DNA of 64,000 nt from Marinobacterium alkalitolerans (GTDB lineage Bacteria; Pseudomonadota; Gammaproteobacteria; Pseudomonadales; Balneatricaceae). The DNA is taken from the NCBI RefSeq assembly GCF_017776525.1, contig NZ_JACVEW010000015.1, forward strand, positions 1 through 64,000. The letters run 5' to 3'. The translations under genes were made by a program, and so were the position numbers. The notes under the pieces were generated by a model. It was not told the DNA's origin and searched no databases. It was given only the letters and a program-made list of their open reading frames with translations. Below are positions 19,503 through 30,881 of the stretch, piece after piece (the first letter of the stretch is position 1; every line of letters starts with the position of its first letter).

Positions 19503-20231
19503 CTAATCGTGCCCAGGGGCGCTGTGCATGCGCTGCCATTCCCCGTCCAGCAGCATTTCAAGCGGGCGGTAGGCGGTCTTGTAATTCATTTTGCGGCAAT
19601 TTCTGACCCAGTATCCCAGATACAGGTAGGGCAGGTTGGCGTGTTGTGCTTCCCGGATCAGCCAGAGGACGGCGTTGACACCCAGGCTTCTGCGGTCAAG
19701 GTCGGGGTCAAAAAAGGTATACAGAGCCGACAGGCCCTGCTCAAGCCGGTCGCACACCGAAATAGCCACCAGTTGACCGTCCGGAGCACGAAACTCATAA
19801 AAGCAGCTGTCCTGACTGCCTTCAATCAGAAAATTGACGAACTGCTCCGGCGTCGGCGGGTACATGTCGCCGTCCTTGTGGCGCTGGCAGATATAGCGCT
19901 CGTACAGGGCGTAGTACTCGGCCGTTAGCTGGCAGGGGACAGAGCGAACCAGCAGGTCGCGGTTGCGGTTCTCGATACGCTTTTGGGTCTTGGAGGGCTT
20001 GAACGCATCGACGGGGATACGGACCGAGATACAGGCCTGACAATGCTCGCAGTGGGGGCGGTAGATGTGACTGCCGCTGCGACGGAAGCCAAGGTCGGAG
20101 AGTTGGCTGTACAGATGTTTGCTGACGTTGGCACGCGGATCGACGAACAGTGTGCGTGCCTGCATATCCGGCAGATAACTGCAGTCATGGACGGGGGTGG
20201 CATAGAACTTGAGTGTTCGCAGGCTACTCAT
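19503..20231 (-). CDS. bpt: aspartate/glutamate leucyltransferase Bpt
   Basis: Transfers Leu from Leu-tRNA to proteins with N-terminal Asp or Glu, creating an N-degron for ClpS. The 242-residue product has the ATE N-terminal motif with the Cys cluster HCEHCQACISVR and the ATE C-terminal core FDPDLDRRSLGVNAVLWLI. It overlaps aat by 8 bp, so both are co-translated. The start at 20231 matches the family and excludes 48 bp of upstream extension. Confidence 0.92.
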   Translation of the reverse strand: MSSLRTLKFYATPVHDCSYLPDMQARTLFVDPRANVSKHLYSQLSDLGFRRSGSHIYRPHCEHCQACISVRIPVDAFKPSKTQKRIENRNRDLLVRSVPCQLTAEYYALYERYICQRHKDGDMYPPTPEQFVNFLIEGSQDSCFYEFRAPDGQLVAISVCDRLEQGLSALYTFFDPDLDRRSLGVNAVLWLIREAQHANLPYLYLGYWVRNCRKMNYKTAYRPLEMLLDGEWQRMHSAPGHD

Positions 20232-20942
20232 GCCGTTCTCCGTTAAACACCTCAGGATCGATATCAAACCGCCAGTCATGCGCGTTGGCCTGACGGCAAA
20301 GCCGGTTCAGCTCTGATATGAAATCAGGGCGGGCTATCTCGGTAGCCCCAAGACTGGCCAGATGGTTGTTGTACACCTGGCAGTCGATCAGCTCATATCC
20401 CCAGTATTGCAGCTGTCGGGTCAGCCAGGCAAAGGCAATTTTGGAGCAGTCACGCTGGCGCGAGAACATGGATTCTCCAAAGAACATCTTTCCCAGTGCC
20501 AGGCCGTAGAGTCCGCCGACCAGCTCGTCATCAATCCAGACCTCAACAGAGTGTGCATACCCCTGATGATGCAGGTTCAGGTAGGCGCAGAAGATATCGT
20601 TACTGATCCAGGTACCATCCTGGTTGGGGCGAGGGGAAGCACAGGCCGAAATGACGCGGTGAAACGCGGTGTCAAAGGTGACACGGTAGTCCTGCTTGCG
20701 CAGCCGTTTGCGCAGACTGCGGGAGATATGGAGATCTTCCGGCCAGAGCACGCAGCGTGGATCAGGGCTCCACCAGAGGATGGGTTCGCCCGGGTTGTAC
20801 CAAGGAAAGATGCCGCTGCGATACGCCTTGATGAGGCGCTCCAGTGACAGGTCCCCGCCGGCTGCAAGCAGGCCGTTGGGCTCATCCAGAGCCTGCTCGA
20901 GCGGGGGGAAGTCGTGGCTGTCGTCAGCCAGCCATGGAATCA

Positions 20943-20943
<1 letters not shown>
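20224..20943 (-). CDS. aat: leucyl/phenylalanyl-tRNA-protein transferase
   Basis: Adds Leu or Phe to proteins with N-terminal Arg or Lys. The 239-residue product has the family core: FPPLEQALDEPNGLLAAGGDLS, GIFPWYNPGEPILWWSPDPRCVL and GGLYGLALGKMFFGESMFS. Together with Bpt, ClpS and ClpA it makes a full N-degron pathway in one region. The trxB stop and the aat start share one base. Confidence 0.96.
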
Positions 20944-22091
<1,148 letters not shown>

Positions 22092-24605
22092 TTGAGTGAG
22101 AAACGCCCCCCCAAAGCCGCTCCACTGGCTGATCAGTTGATGAACATCGCCAGAGAAGGCTCGTTGATTGTACTTGTGGGCGCCAACCTGTTTCTGTTGC
22201 TGGCGTTGCTGGGCTATGACCCGAGGGATCCGGGCTGGTCTCATCTGGCCTATCAGCCCGATATTCAGAATTTTACCGGTGCTGCCGGCGCCTGGCTGGC
22301 AGATGGTGCCATTTCGGCACTGGGCATCGGTGCATACCTGTTGCCGCCCTTTCTGGTGGTCCCGATCTGGCGCTTTATTCGCCGCTGCCAGGTGGGATTG
22401 CTGGACGGTGTGCCCTTCGCCATGCTGCGTACGCTCGGGGCCGTGCTGACATTGTTCAGCCTGTGTGCACTGGCCTCCATTCATCTGTCGAACGAAGGCC
22501 TGCACTATCCCTTTACCGTGGGTGGCCTGGTAGGGGAGGCGCTGTCCGACTGGAGCGTCAGCTGGTTCAGTGTGGCGGGCAGCAGTGTGCTGCTCTGGAC
22601 CACTCTGCTGCTGGGGCTGACGCTGTTCCTTGAAGTCTCCTGGCGCGATGCGCTGGAGCGGATTGGTGCCGGTATTCTCAAGGGCTATGAGGCCTTGACC
22701 GAGCGGGTTCAGCGAACTCCACGCGTGCAGACCGAACCGGCAACGGACACCTGGCAGGACGCCCCGGTGGATGAGCCTGAACCGGAACTGTTCACCAAAC
22801 GGGAGCCGACCCTCAGCGATACACCGGTCACAGACAGTGATCAGCCGGTCAGCTTTGACGTTGCGTCAGCCCCGGCAGAGGCCGAGCGGTTTGATCAGGC
22901 GCTGGCCGAGGCGTCTGAAACTGCTGCCTCCGGCACGGTTGAGGCTGAAAGGCCCCGCCCTGAGGTCAAATTCGAAAAGCAGGCATCGAGTGATGAGCCT
23001 CCACTGACACCTGAGGCACGCAAGAGCCTCAAGATCGTGCCGCTGTCCCAGACGCATCAGCCGCTGGCAGAGGAGAATGAGCCTGAACCGACGCATAAGC
23101 GCCAGCAGTTGCCCAAGCTGCCGTCACTTGAGTTGCTGGACCCGCCTTCACTGCAGCAGGAGCCGGGGTACAGTGAGGACGATCTTGAGCAGATGTCACG
23201 CCTGCTGGAAGTCAAACTGAACGATTTCGGCGTCAAGGCCGAGGTGGTTGAGGTCAACCCGGGTCCGGTCATCACCCGCTTTGAGCTGCAGCCGGCGCCC
23301 GGTGTGAAAGCGAGCAAGATTTCCAACCTCTCGCGGGATCTGGCGCGCTCCATGGCCGTCACCAGCGTGCGCGTGGTTGAGGTCATCCCTGGCAAATCGG
23401 TCGTTGGGGTGGAAATTCCCAACGAAGTACGCCAGACCGTTCAGCTCAGTGAGGTGCTCAATGCGAAGCCCTATCTGGAAGCGTCCTCGCGGCTCACTTT
23501 GGCCTTGGGTAACGATATAGCGGGCAATCCGGTCGTGGCCAACCTGGCCAAGATGCCGCACCTGCTGGTAGCGGGTACCACCGGCTCCGGTAAGTCCGTG
23601 GGCGTCAACGCCATGCTGCTGAGCCTGCTGTTGAAGGCAACGCCGGAAGAGGTGCGCCTGATACTGGTAGACCCGAAAATGCTGGAACTCTCCATTTATG
23701 AGGGGATCCCGCACCTGCTGACACCCGTGATCACCGATATGAAAGAGGCCGCGGGTGGCCTGCGCTGGTGTGTGGCCGAGATGGAGCGTCGCTACCGGCT
23801 GATGGCCAAGATGGGCGTACGCAATATCAGTGGCTTTAACGACAAGGTGGTGGCCGCTCAGGAGAGGGGAGAGCCGATCCCCGACCCGCTCTGGAAGCCG
23901 GAGGAGCACGGCTACCCCGAGGGCGAGCCGGCACCGGCTCTGGAAGCCCTGCCCTACATCGTGGTGGTGATCGACGAGTTCGCTGACATGATGATGATGG
24001 TGGGCAAAAAGGTTGAAGAACTGATCGCGCGCATAGCCCAGAAGGCGCGTGCGGCCGGCATCCACCTGATTCTGGCTACCCAGCGCCCGTCCGTGGACGT
24101 GATTACGGGCCTGATAAAGGCCAATATTCCGACCCGAATCGCGTTCCAGGTCTCGTCCAAGATCGATTCCCGCACCATTCTGGATCAGGGCGGCGCGGAG
24201 AGCCTGCTGGGTTACGGCGACATGCTCTATGTGCCGGCCGGCACCAGCATTCCCAACCGCGTGCATGGTGCCTTTGTCAGCGATGATGAGGTGCACCGCG
24301 TGGTCGAACAGTGGAAGCTGTTGGGCACCCCGAACTATATCGAAGAAATTCTGTCCGATGGCGGCAGTGATGCCGGCACTGCCGGTAATCTGTTTGATGA
24401 CGAACAGGACCCGCTCTACGACGAAGCCGTGGCCTTTGTGACCGAATCACGCAAGGCGTCCATCTCCAGCGTTCAGCGCAAACTCAAGATCGGCTATAAC
24501 CGAGCGGCGCGCATGATCGAATCGATGGAAGCGGCCGGTGTTGTCTCCGAAGCGGGCAGTAATGGCCAGCGCGAAGTGCTGGCACCGCCACCCCCGAGGG
24601 ATTGA
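22092..24605 (+). CDS. ftsK: DNA translocase FtsK
   Basis: An 837-residue cell-division protein that pumps DNA towards the dif site and activates XerCD. It has about four N-terminal membrane segments (about 20-190), an acidic Pro-rich linker (about 230-345) and a RecA-like motor with Walker A GTTGSGKS near residue 496. The C-terminal gamma domain ([23 protein letters not shown]) reads KOPS. Starts with TTG. Its stop is overlapped by lolA. Confidence 0.95.
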   Translation: MSEKRPPKAAPLADQLMNIAREGSLIVLVGANLFLLLALLGYDPRDPGWSHLAYQPDIQNFTGAAGAWLADGAISALGIGAYLLPPFLVVPIWRFIRRCQVGLLDGVPFAMLRTLGAVLTLFSLCALASIHLSNEGLHYPFTVGGLVGEALSDWSVSWFSVAGSSVLLWTTLLLGLTLFLEVSWRDALERIGAGILKGYEALTERVQRTPRVQTEPATDTWQDAPVDEPEPELFTKREPTLSDTPVTDSDQPVSFDVASAPAEAERFDQALAEASETAASGTVEAERPRPEVKFEKQASSDEPPLTPEARKSLKIVPLSQTHQPLAEENEPEPTHKRQQLPKLPSLELLDPPSLQQEPGYSEDDLEQMSRLLEVKLNDFGVKAEVVEVNPGPVITRFELQPAPGVKASKISNLSRDLARSMAVTSVRVVEVIPGKSVVGVEIPNEVRQTVQLSEVLNAKPYLEASSRLTLALGNDIAGNPVVANLAKMPHLLVAGTTGSGKSVGVNAMLLSLLLKATPEEVRLILVDPKMLELSIYEGIPHLLTPVITDMKEAAGGLRWCVAEMERRYRLMAKMGVRNISGFNDKVVAAQERGEPIPDPLWKPEEHGYPEGEPAPALEALPYIVVVIDEFADMMMMVGKKVEELIARIAQKARAAGIHLILATQRPSVDVITGLIKANIPTRIAFQVSSKIDSRTILDQGGAESLLGYGDMLYVPAGTSIPNRVHGAFVSDDEVHRVVEQWKLLGTPNYIEEILSDGGSDAGTAGNLFDDEQDPLYDEAVAFVTESRKASISSVQRKLKIGYNRAARMIESMEAAGVVSEAGSNGQREVLAPPPPRD

Positions 24606-25240
24606 TGATGATGTTGAAGAAACTGATCAGCGCCTGTGCGCTCATGTTGCCGCTCTCGCTGCAAGCAGGCCCGGTTGAGGAGCTGGAGATGCTGCTGTCC
24701 GGGCATGAGTCTGCGCAGGCTGATTTTGTGCAGTTTTCGCTCAATGAAGGCGGTAACCGTGCCGAAGAGTCCAATGGGCACTTCGTGGTGCAGCGGCCCA
24801 ACCGTTTTCGCTGGGTGACCGAAACGCCGTTTGAGCAGCAGATTATCAGTGATGGTCAGTATATCTGGGTGTACGACCCCGACCTGGAGCAGGTCACCCG
24901 AAAACCGGCTGACCAGCAGGGTAACAGTGCCCCTGCCATGATTCTGAATGGGCAGATTCAGACTCTGGGCAAGGATTTTGCCATCAGCAAGATCGACGAA
25001 GACGCCTCCGGTGTTGCCCTGTTTGAGCTGGTCCCGCGTGAGCCGGAAAACAGCACCTTTACCCGTATTCGCCTTCTTTTCGAGCAGGGACGTATTACCG
25101 AGCTGTCCATGCAGGACAGTCTGGGTCAGCGCAGCATGCTGGTGCTGGACGGGCTGGAGTATGATCCGGAACTGCCCGATGGCGTGTTTGATTTCGTTCC
25201 GCCTGAAGGGGTGGATGTCATTCTGGATCAGGGGTTCTGA
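24605..25240 (+). CDS. lolA: outer-membrane lipoprotein carrier LolA
   Basis: Periplasmic chaperone that ferries lipoproteins from LolCDE to LolB. The 211-residue precursor has the signal [18 protein letters not shown], then the family segments [30 protein letters not shown] and [12 protein letters not shown]. Starts are clustered (TTG ATG ATG ATG from 24602). The ATG at 24605 overlaps the ftsK stop. The rarA ATG overlaps the lolA stop (TGATG). Confidence 0.93.
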   Translation: MMMLKKLISACALMLPLSLQAGPVEELEMLLSGHESAQADFVQFSLNEGGNRAEESNGHFVVQRPNRFRWVTETPFEQQIISDGQYIWVYDPDLEQVTRKPADQQGNSAPAMILNGQIQTLGKDFAISKIDEDASGVALFELVPREPENSTFTRIRLLFEQGRITELSMQDSLGQRSMLVLDGLEYDPELPDGVFDFVPPEGVDVILDQGF

Positions 25241-26592
25241 TGCAGGACCTGTTTGATCAACCGGGACGGGGCTACCAGCCGCTGGCGGCGCGCATGCGCC
25301 CCACACAGCTGGAGCGTTACATCGGCCAAAGCCATCTGCTGGCCCCCGGCAAGCCACTGCGCCAGGCGCTGGAGCAGGGAGCTATCCACTCGATGATCCT
25401 GTGGGGGCCGCCGGGGGTGGGCAAGACCACGCTGGCGCAACTGGTGGCCCATCAGGTTGACGCGCACTTCATGACAGTGTCGGCTGTCCTTGCCGGCGTA
25501 AAAGAGATTCGTCAGGCCGTGGATGAGGCGCGGCAGGTGAAAGCGCAGAGCGGGCGCAAGACCATTCTGTTCGTGGATGAAGTGCACCGTTTCAACAAAT
25601 CGCAGCAGGATGCCTTTCTGCCCTACGTGGAAGATGGCACTGTCATTTTCATTGGTGCTACCACTGAAAACCCCTCGTTTGAACTGAATAACGCGCTGCT
25701 CTCCCGTGCCCGTGTATATCTGCTGCGCTCCCTCACTCAGGAAGAGCTGCTGCAGGTGATTGAGCAGGCACTGGAAGATGCGCAGCAGGGGCTGGGTGCA
25801 CAGCCCTTGCAGATCCCTCTGGACATGCGTGAACAGCTGGCGCTGGCTGCCGATGGCGATGCCCGTACGGCGCTGAATCTGCTGGAGATCGCCAGTGATC
25901 TGGCCCAGGAGCAGCCGGATGGTTCGCGTCAGGTCACGCCAGAGGTGCTGAAAGAAGTGTTGCAGGCCGGTGGTCGTCGTTTCGACAAGGGCGGTGACCA
26001 CTTCTATGACATGATCTCGGCGTTCCATAAATCGGTGCGCGGCTCGTCGCCTGACGGCGCGTTGTACTGGTATTGCCGCATGCTCGATGGCGGCGCGGAC
26101 CCGCTGTATGTGGCACGCCGACTGGTGGCCATCGCTTCAGAGGATATCGGCAATGCCGATCCGCGTGCCATGCAGGTGGCACTGTCGGCCTGGGATGCGT
26201 TCGAGCGGGTCGGCCCGGCCGAAGGAGAGCGCGCCATTGCTCAGGCGGCGGTCTACTGTGCCTGCGCCCCCAAAAGTAATGCCCTGTACCGGGCCTTTAA
26301 CCAGTGCCTTGCGGACGTTCGCAAGGAAGGTTCTCACCCCGTGCCTGAGCACCTGCGCAATGCGCCGACCAGTCTGATGAAAGACCTGGGTTACGGCGCG
26401 GAGTACCGCTATGCGCATGACGAGCCGGATGCCTACGCTGCCGGTGAAAACTATCTGCCGGAAGCCATCGCGGATCGGCGCTGGTATGAGCCGGAGCCCC
26501 GCGGACTGGAAATCAAGATCCGTGAAAAGCTGCAGCGGCTGAGGCAACAGGACCAGAACAGCCCCAAACAGCGTTACAGGAGTCGGAGATGA
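25240..26592 (+). CDS. rarA: replication-associated recombination ATPase RarA
   Basis: A 450-residue AAA+ clamp-loader-like protein (MgsA) acting at stalled replication forks. Walker [13 protein letters not shown] near residue 50, Walker [17 protein letters not shown], sensor motif [10 protein letters not shown], and the C-terminal MgsA segment with [23 protein letters not shown]. The usual neighbours lolA and crcB-serS are present. Confidence 0.95.
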   Translation: MQDLFDQPGRGYQPLAARMRPTQLERYIGQSHLLAPGKPLRQALEQGAIHSMILWGPPGVGKTTLAQLVAHQVDAHFMTVSAVLAGVKEIRQAVDEARQVKAQSGRKTILFVDEVHRFNKSQQDAFLPYVEDGTVIFIGATTENPSFELNNALLSRARVYLLRSLTQEELLQVIEQALEDAQQGLGAQPLQIPLDMREQLALAADGDARTALNLLEIASDLAQEQPDGSRQVTPEVLKEVLQAGGRRFDKGGDHFYDMISAFHKSVRGSSPDGALYWYCRMLDGGADPLYVARRLVAIASEDIGNADPRAMQVALSAWDAFERVGPAEGERAIAQAAVYCACAPKSNALYRAFNQCLADVRKEGSHPVPEHLRNAPTSLMKDLGYGAEYRYAHDEPDAYAAGENYLPEAIADRRWYEPEPRGLEIKIREKLQRLRQQDQNSPKQRYRSRR

Positions 26593-26960
26593 TGCATCTG
26601 TTGGCGGTTGCACTGGGAGGCGCCCTGGGCGCACTGGGGCGCTACTGGGTCAGTGGCTGGCTTAACAACGCTGAGCATCCGCTTCCGCTGGGCACGCTGA
26701 CCGTCAATGTGCTCGGCTCTTTCCTGATGGGCGTCATGTTCGTGCTGGTACTGGAAAAGGCCCGCCTGTCACCGGAGCTGCGTCCGCTCATCATGGTAGG
26801 GTTCCTTGGGGCCTTCACGACCTTTTCCACGTTTTCGCTGGAAACCGTGGCCATGATCGGTGAAGGGCATGTCATGTCGGCGCTGATTTATATATCATTG
26901 AGTGTTTTATTGTGCATCGCGGCACTTGGTGCCGGATTGTGGTTGACCCGTTTGTTCTGA
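26589..26960 (+). CDS. crcB: fluoride exporter CrcB
   Basis: A 123-residue four-helix membrane channel of the Fluc family, which exports fluoride as a dimer. It has [26 protein letters not shown] and [15 protein letters not shown], the core Fluc motifs. The ATG overlaps the rarA stop by 4 bp (ATGA). No fluoride riboswitch precedes it, as it is inside an operon. Confidence 0.93.
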   Translation: MMHLLAVALGGALGALGRYWVSGWLNNAEHPLPLGTLTVNVLGSFLMGVMFVLVLEKARLSPELRPLIMVGFLGAFTTFSTFSLETVAMIGEGHVMSALIYISLSVLLCIAALGAGLWLTRLF

Positions 26961-28256
<1,296 letters not shown>

Positions 28257-28275
28257 GTCAGTCGGCTTCCCTGCC

Positions 28276-28304
28276 AAAAGCCCCGCACTTGCGGGGCTTT
28301 TTCG
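28276..28304 (+). terminator. Rho-independent terminator of serS
   Basis: An AGCCCCGC/GCGGGGCT stem (28279-28286 and 28291-28298) with loop ACTT, then TTTTT. It is about 20 bp past the serS stop. Confidence 0.88.
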
Positions 28305-28395
28305 TTCCGTTTCTGACCTCGCGCAAGCCGTGATGAAACCCATCGGGTATACTGGCGCGAAATTGGCAGCATCATCGGTTTTAAGGAGCGCCAGC

Positions 28396-29604
28396 ATGAA
28401 AACGCGTTACGATGTTCTGATAGTGGGCGGTGGTATGGTCGGGTCCTCACTGGCCTGTGCCCTGGGTGACAGCGGGCTCTCCGTTGCCGTACTTGAGCGC
28501 AGCCTTCCCCCGGCGTTTTCGCCAGAGCAGCCGCATGATCTCAGGGTCTCGGCCCTGAGCGTTGCATCCGAGCGTTTTCTGCAGAACCTGGGTGCCTGGG
28601 AGGGCATTCAGACCCGGCGCAGCTGCCCCTATCGACGCATGAAGGTCTGGGAGCAGGACGCCAGGCGCGCCGCAACCGAGTTTGATGCCACTGCCATCGG
28701 CCATGATCACCTGGGGCATATCGTCGAGAACCGCATTATCCAGTTGGCACTGCTGGAGCGGCTGAAAGCCTTTGATAATATCGATCTCATTACCCCGGCG
28801 AAAACCGCCCGAATTGATTATTCACCGGGCGCCACGCTGGTTGAGCTGGAGTCGGGCGAACAAGTGGTCGGTCGACTCGTTGTGGCGGCGGATGGCGGTG
28901 ACTCTCAAGTGCGTCAGGCGGCAGGCATAGGCGTGACCCAGTGGGACTATGACCAGCACGCACTGGTCGCCGGTGTATCCACGGCCTACCCGCAGCAGGA
29001 TATTACCTGGCAGCAATTCACACCCACCGGACCACTGGCGTTTCTTCCGTTGAGTGGCCATAACGCCTCTATGGTCTGGTATAACACCCCGAATGAGGTC
29101 AAACGCCTGCTGGCCCTGCCGGATGATCGTTTTCTTGACCAGATGCATCAGACCTTTCCGACAGAGCTGGGCCAGCTGACCGAACTTCAGGGGCGGGGCA
29201 GCTTCGCCCTGCGCCGTCAGCATGCTCAGCAGTATGTGATGGAAGGTCTGGCGCTGGCAGGGGATGCCGCGCACATGATTCACCCGTTGGCCGGTCAGGG
29301 CGTTAATATCGGGCTTTTGGATGCGGCAGCGCTGGCCGAAACGGTTTTGCAGGCGCACGCTGAAGGGCGTTCACCGGGTGAATTGGCGGTATTGCGGGGC
29401 TACGAAAAGCAGCGTCGCCAGCACAACCTGCTGATGATGCAGGTGATGGATGGCTTCTACCGTGTGTTCAGCAACGATTTTGCGCCATTGAAGCTGCTGC
29501 GTAATGCGGGGCTGGGCATTGCCGGGCACTTGCCACCGGCACGTAATCAGGTCATGGCGTTTGCGATGGGGCTCAAGGGGCGCCTGCCGAAGCTGGCTCA
29601 GTAA
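28396..29604 (+). CDS. FAD-dependent ubiquinone-biosynthesis hydroxylase (UbiH/UbiF family)
   Basis: A 402-residue flavin monooxygenase. The N-terminal GGGMVGSSLACALGD is a GxGxxG nucleotide-binding fold, and the later GDAAHMIHPLAGQGVN (near 287) is the GD motif of the family. It most resembles UbiF/UbiH/UbiI enzymes that hydroxylate the quinone ring. Which of the three is not settled from sequence alone. AAGGAG lies 7 nt before the chosen ATG; an upstream in-frame ATG at 28330 is rejected. Confidence 0.8.
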   Translation: MKTRYDVLIVGGGMVGSSLACALGDSGLSVAVLERSLPPAFSPEQPHDLRVSALSVASERFLQNLGAWEGIQTRRSCPYRRMKVWEQDARRAATEFDATAIGHDHLGHIVENRIIQLALLERLKAFDNIDLITPAKTARIDYSPGATLVELESGEQVVGRLVVAADGGDSQVRQAAGIGVTQWDYDQHALVAGVSTAYPQQDITWQQFTPTGPLAFLPLSGHNASMVWYNTPNEVKRLLALPDDRFLDQMHQTFPTELGQLTELQGRGSFALRRQHAQQYVMEGLALAGDAAHMIHPLAGQGVNIGLLDAAALAETVLQAHAEGRSPGELAVLRGYEKQRRQHNLLMMQVMDGFYRVFSNDFAPLKLLRNAGLGIAGHLPPARNQVMAFAMGLKGRLPKLAQ

Positions 29605-29613
29605 CTGAGGCCT

Positions 29614-29645
29614 GAATAAGAAAGACCGCCCGAAGGCGGTCATTC
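29614..29645 (-). terminator. terminator of the first phasin gene
   Basis: GACCGCC/GGCGGTC stem (29624-29630 and 29635-29641), loop CGAA. Read on the minus strand a CTTTCTTATTC tail follows. It sits between convergent ubiH/F and phasin genes and may serve both. Confidence 0.65.
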
Positions 29646-29669
29646 AGATCAACCTGCAGTCAGCAGGTA

Positions 29670-30158
29670 TCAAGAGGCAGATGCAGATGCCGAGCTCGCC
29701 TTGCGGGCGGCCGGCTTGCTGGCAGCCGGTTTCTTCGGCTGTGCAGCAGTGGTATCCACGTTCGGCATGAACTTGCTCAGATCGAAAGCTGACATGTCCA
29801 TGGCAGGCATTTCAAACTGTTTGGGGTCGAAGTAGGGGGCATCACCCAGAGACATCAGGCTGTCTTCAACCAGCGCAGACATCTGTTCGCGTACTTCAGT
29901 CAGAGCAGCCAGCTCTTTCTCGGCTACTTCAGTCCATTTGGCTTCCTGATCTTTCAGGTAGCTCATCTGCAGCTGAATCGCTTCCTTGGGTTCCTTGACC
30001 TCAGCCAGCGCCTTAACCTGAGCCAGGCCAGCGTTCAGGCAGTTGGTGAAATACTCAGACTGCAGTGCGAAAATGGTCTCGACCGCTTTCTGGTTGGCTT
30101 CGGTCAGCTGGGTGACCGGCTTCATTTTTTCCTGCATTTCCTTGAATACGTCGTACAT
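29670..30158 (-). CDS. phasin family protein (polyhydroxyalkanoate granule protein) A
   Basis: A 162-residue helical protein with the phasin-like core (ANQKAVETIFALQSEY, GLAQVKALAEVKEPKEAIQLQ) and an Ala/Lys/Pro-rich C-terminal tail (PKKPAASKPAARK), as on some PHA-granule DNA-binding phasins. The ATG at 30158 is 9 nt after AAGG and is preferred to a GTG 9 bp upstream. A CTGC-GCT-GCAG element lies at 30210-30220. It is the second of two adjacent phasin genes. No phaC is in the window. Confidence 0.82.
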   Translation of the reverse strand: MYDVFKEMQEKMKPVTQLTEANQKAVETIFALQSEYFTNCLNAGLAQVKALAEVKEPKEAIQLQMSYLKDQEAKWTEVAEKELAALTEVREQMSALVEDSLMSLGDAPYFDPKQFEMPAMDMSAFDLSKFMPNVDTTAAQPKKPAASKPAARKASSASASAS

Positions 30159-30209
30159 GCTTGTCACCTTGAAACTATTGATGCGAATGTGAACGTTCCC
30201 TGTCGGTTG

Positions 30210-30220
30210 CTGCGCTGCAG
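30210..30220. promoter_or_regulatory. CTGC-N3-GCAG element before phasin A
   Basis: CTGCGCTGCAG, 52 bp upstream of the ATG. CTGC-N3-GCAG is the layout reported for PhaR, the PHA-responsive repressor of phasin genes, in Paracoccus. A single match of 11 nt could be chance. Confidence 0.35.
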
Positions 30221-30267
30221 CAGATCGGGTGCCGAAAGTGGAGGGGTGGCAAACGCCACCCGATCCA

Positions 30268-30657
30268 TTATTTCTTGGCAGTGATGTCCATCGGCTTCAT
30301 GAACTTCTCAAGCTCAGCCATGAACGGCATGTCCTTGAGGTCTTTCATGTCGCCCATTTCGGCAACGCTTTTTTCAACCAGGCCGGTCAGCTGTTCCTTG
30401 GCTTCTACCAGAGCAGCCATTTCCTTCTCGGCAACGTCGGTCAGCTTGGCTTCGATCTCTTTCAGGTACTTGACCTGGAGTTCCAGAGCCGCCTTGGGTT
30501 CGCGAACCTCGGACAGAGTTTTCATCTGTGTCAGGCTGGCGTTGACGAAGTCAGACACGTAAGAGGACTGCAGAGCAATCAGCTTCTCAGTGGTCTTCTT
30601 GTTGATTTCGGCCATATCGACCATCGGCTGCATGGATTCTTTCATTTTGTCGTACAT
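30268..30657 (-). CDS. phasin family protein (polyhydroxyalkanoate granule protein) B
   Basis: A 129-residue acidic helical protein aligned with phasin A over most of its length (KLIALQSSYVSDFVNASLTQ, EVREPKAALELQVKYLKEIEAKLTD). It lacks the Lys/Ala tail. GAGAGG lies 8 nt before the ATG at 30657, while two earlier in-frame starts (GTG 30666, ATG 30663) are too close to it, so 30657 is chosen. Lies about 110 bp upstream of phasin A on the same strand; a tandem duplication is likely. Confidence 0.82.
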   Translation of the reverse strand: MYDKMKESMQPMVDMAEINKKTTEKLIALQSSYVSDFVNASLTQMKTLSEVREPKAALELQVKYLKEIEAKLTDVAEKEMAALVEAKEQLTGLVEKSVAEMGDMKDLKDMPFMAELEKFMKPMDITAKK

Positions 30658-30696
30658 CTTCATCACCTCTCATTGTGATTAACTGCCATTGCTGTT

Positions 30697-30711
30697 TTGT
30701 GCAATGCAACA
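30697..30711. promoter_or_regulatory. TGC-repeat element before phasin B
   Basis: TTGTGCAATGCAACA (its complement TGTTGCATTGCACAA) 40 bp upstream of the phasin B start. It contains two TGCA-like half-sites, of the sort seen upstream of phasin genes in other bacteria. Weak evidence alone. Confidence 0.3.
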
Positions 30712-30750
30712 TAACGTCACTCTAGTGAACAGAATTTGGCCAGTCAAGCA

Positions 30751-30775
30751 CTTTTTTGTGCGCCGCACAAAAAAG
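30751..30775. repeat. perfect 11-bp inverted repeat between phasin B and the M16 protease
   Basis: CTTTTTTGTGC (30751-30761) and its exact complement GCACAAAAAAG (30765-30775) flank a GCC loop. It lies between two divergent genes, so it is likely an operator or a hairpin in a leader. It has T runs but no gene ends near it. Confidence 0.6.
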
Positions 30776-30881
30776 ATTCAGGGCGTGGCAAGTGCTGCCC
30801 GGCAAGTGCACTGCAATGATGATCGGTAATGGTTACAATGCAGTAAAACCCAGAGAATTCGTTAAAGTGGATAGGCCTTTC

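Noticed and set aside
26500-26600. Fluoride riboswitch before crcB
   Set aside because: crcB overlaps rarA inside an operon, and no leader exists.
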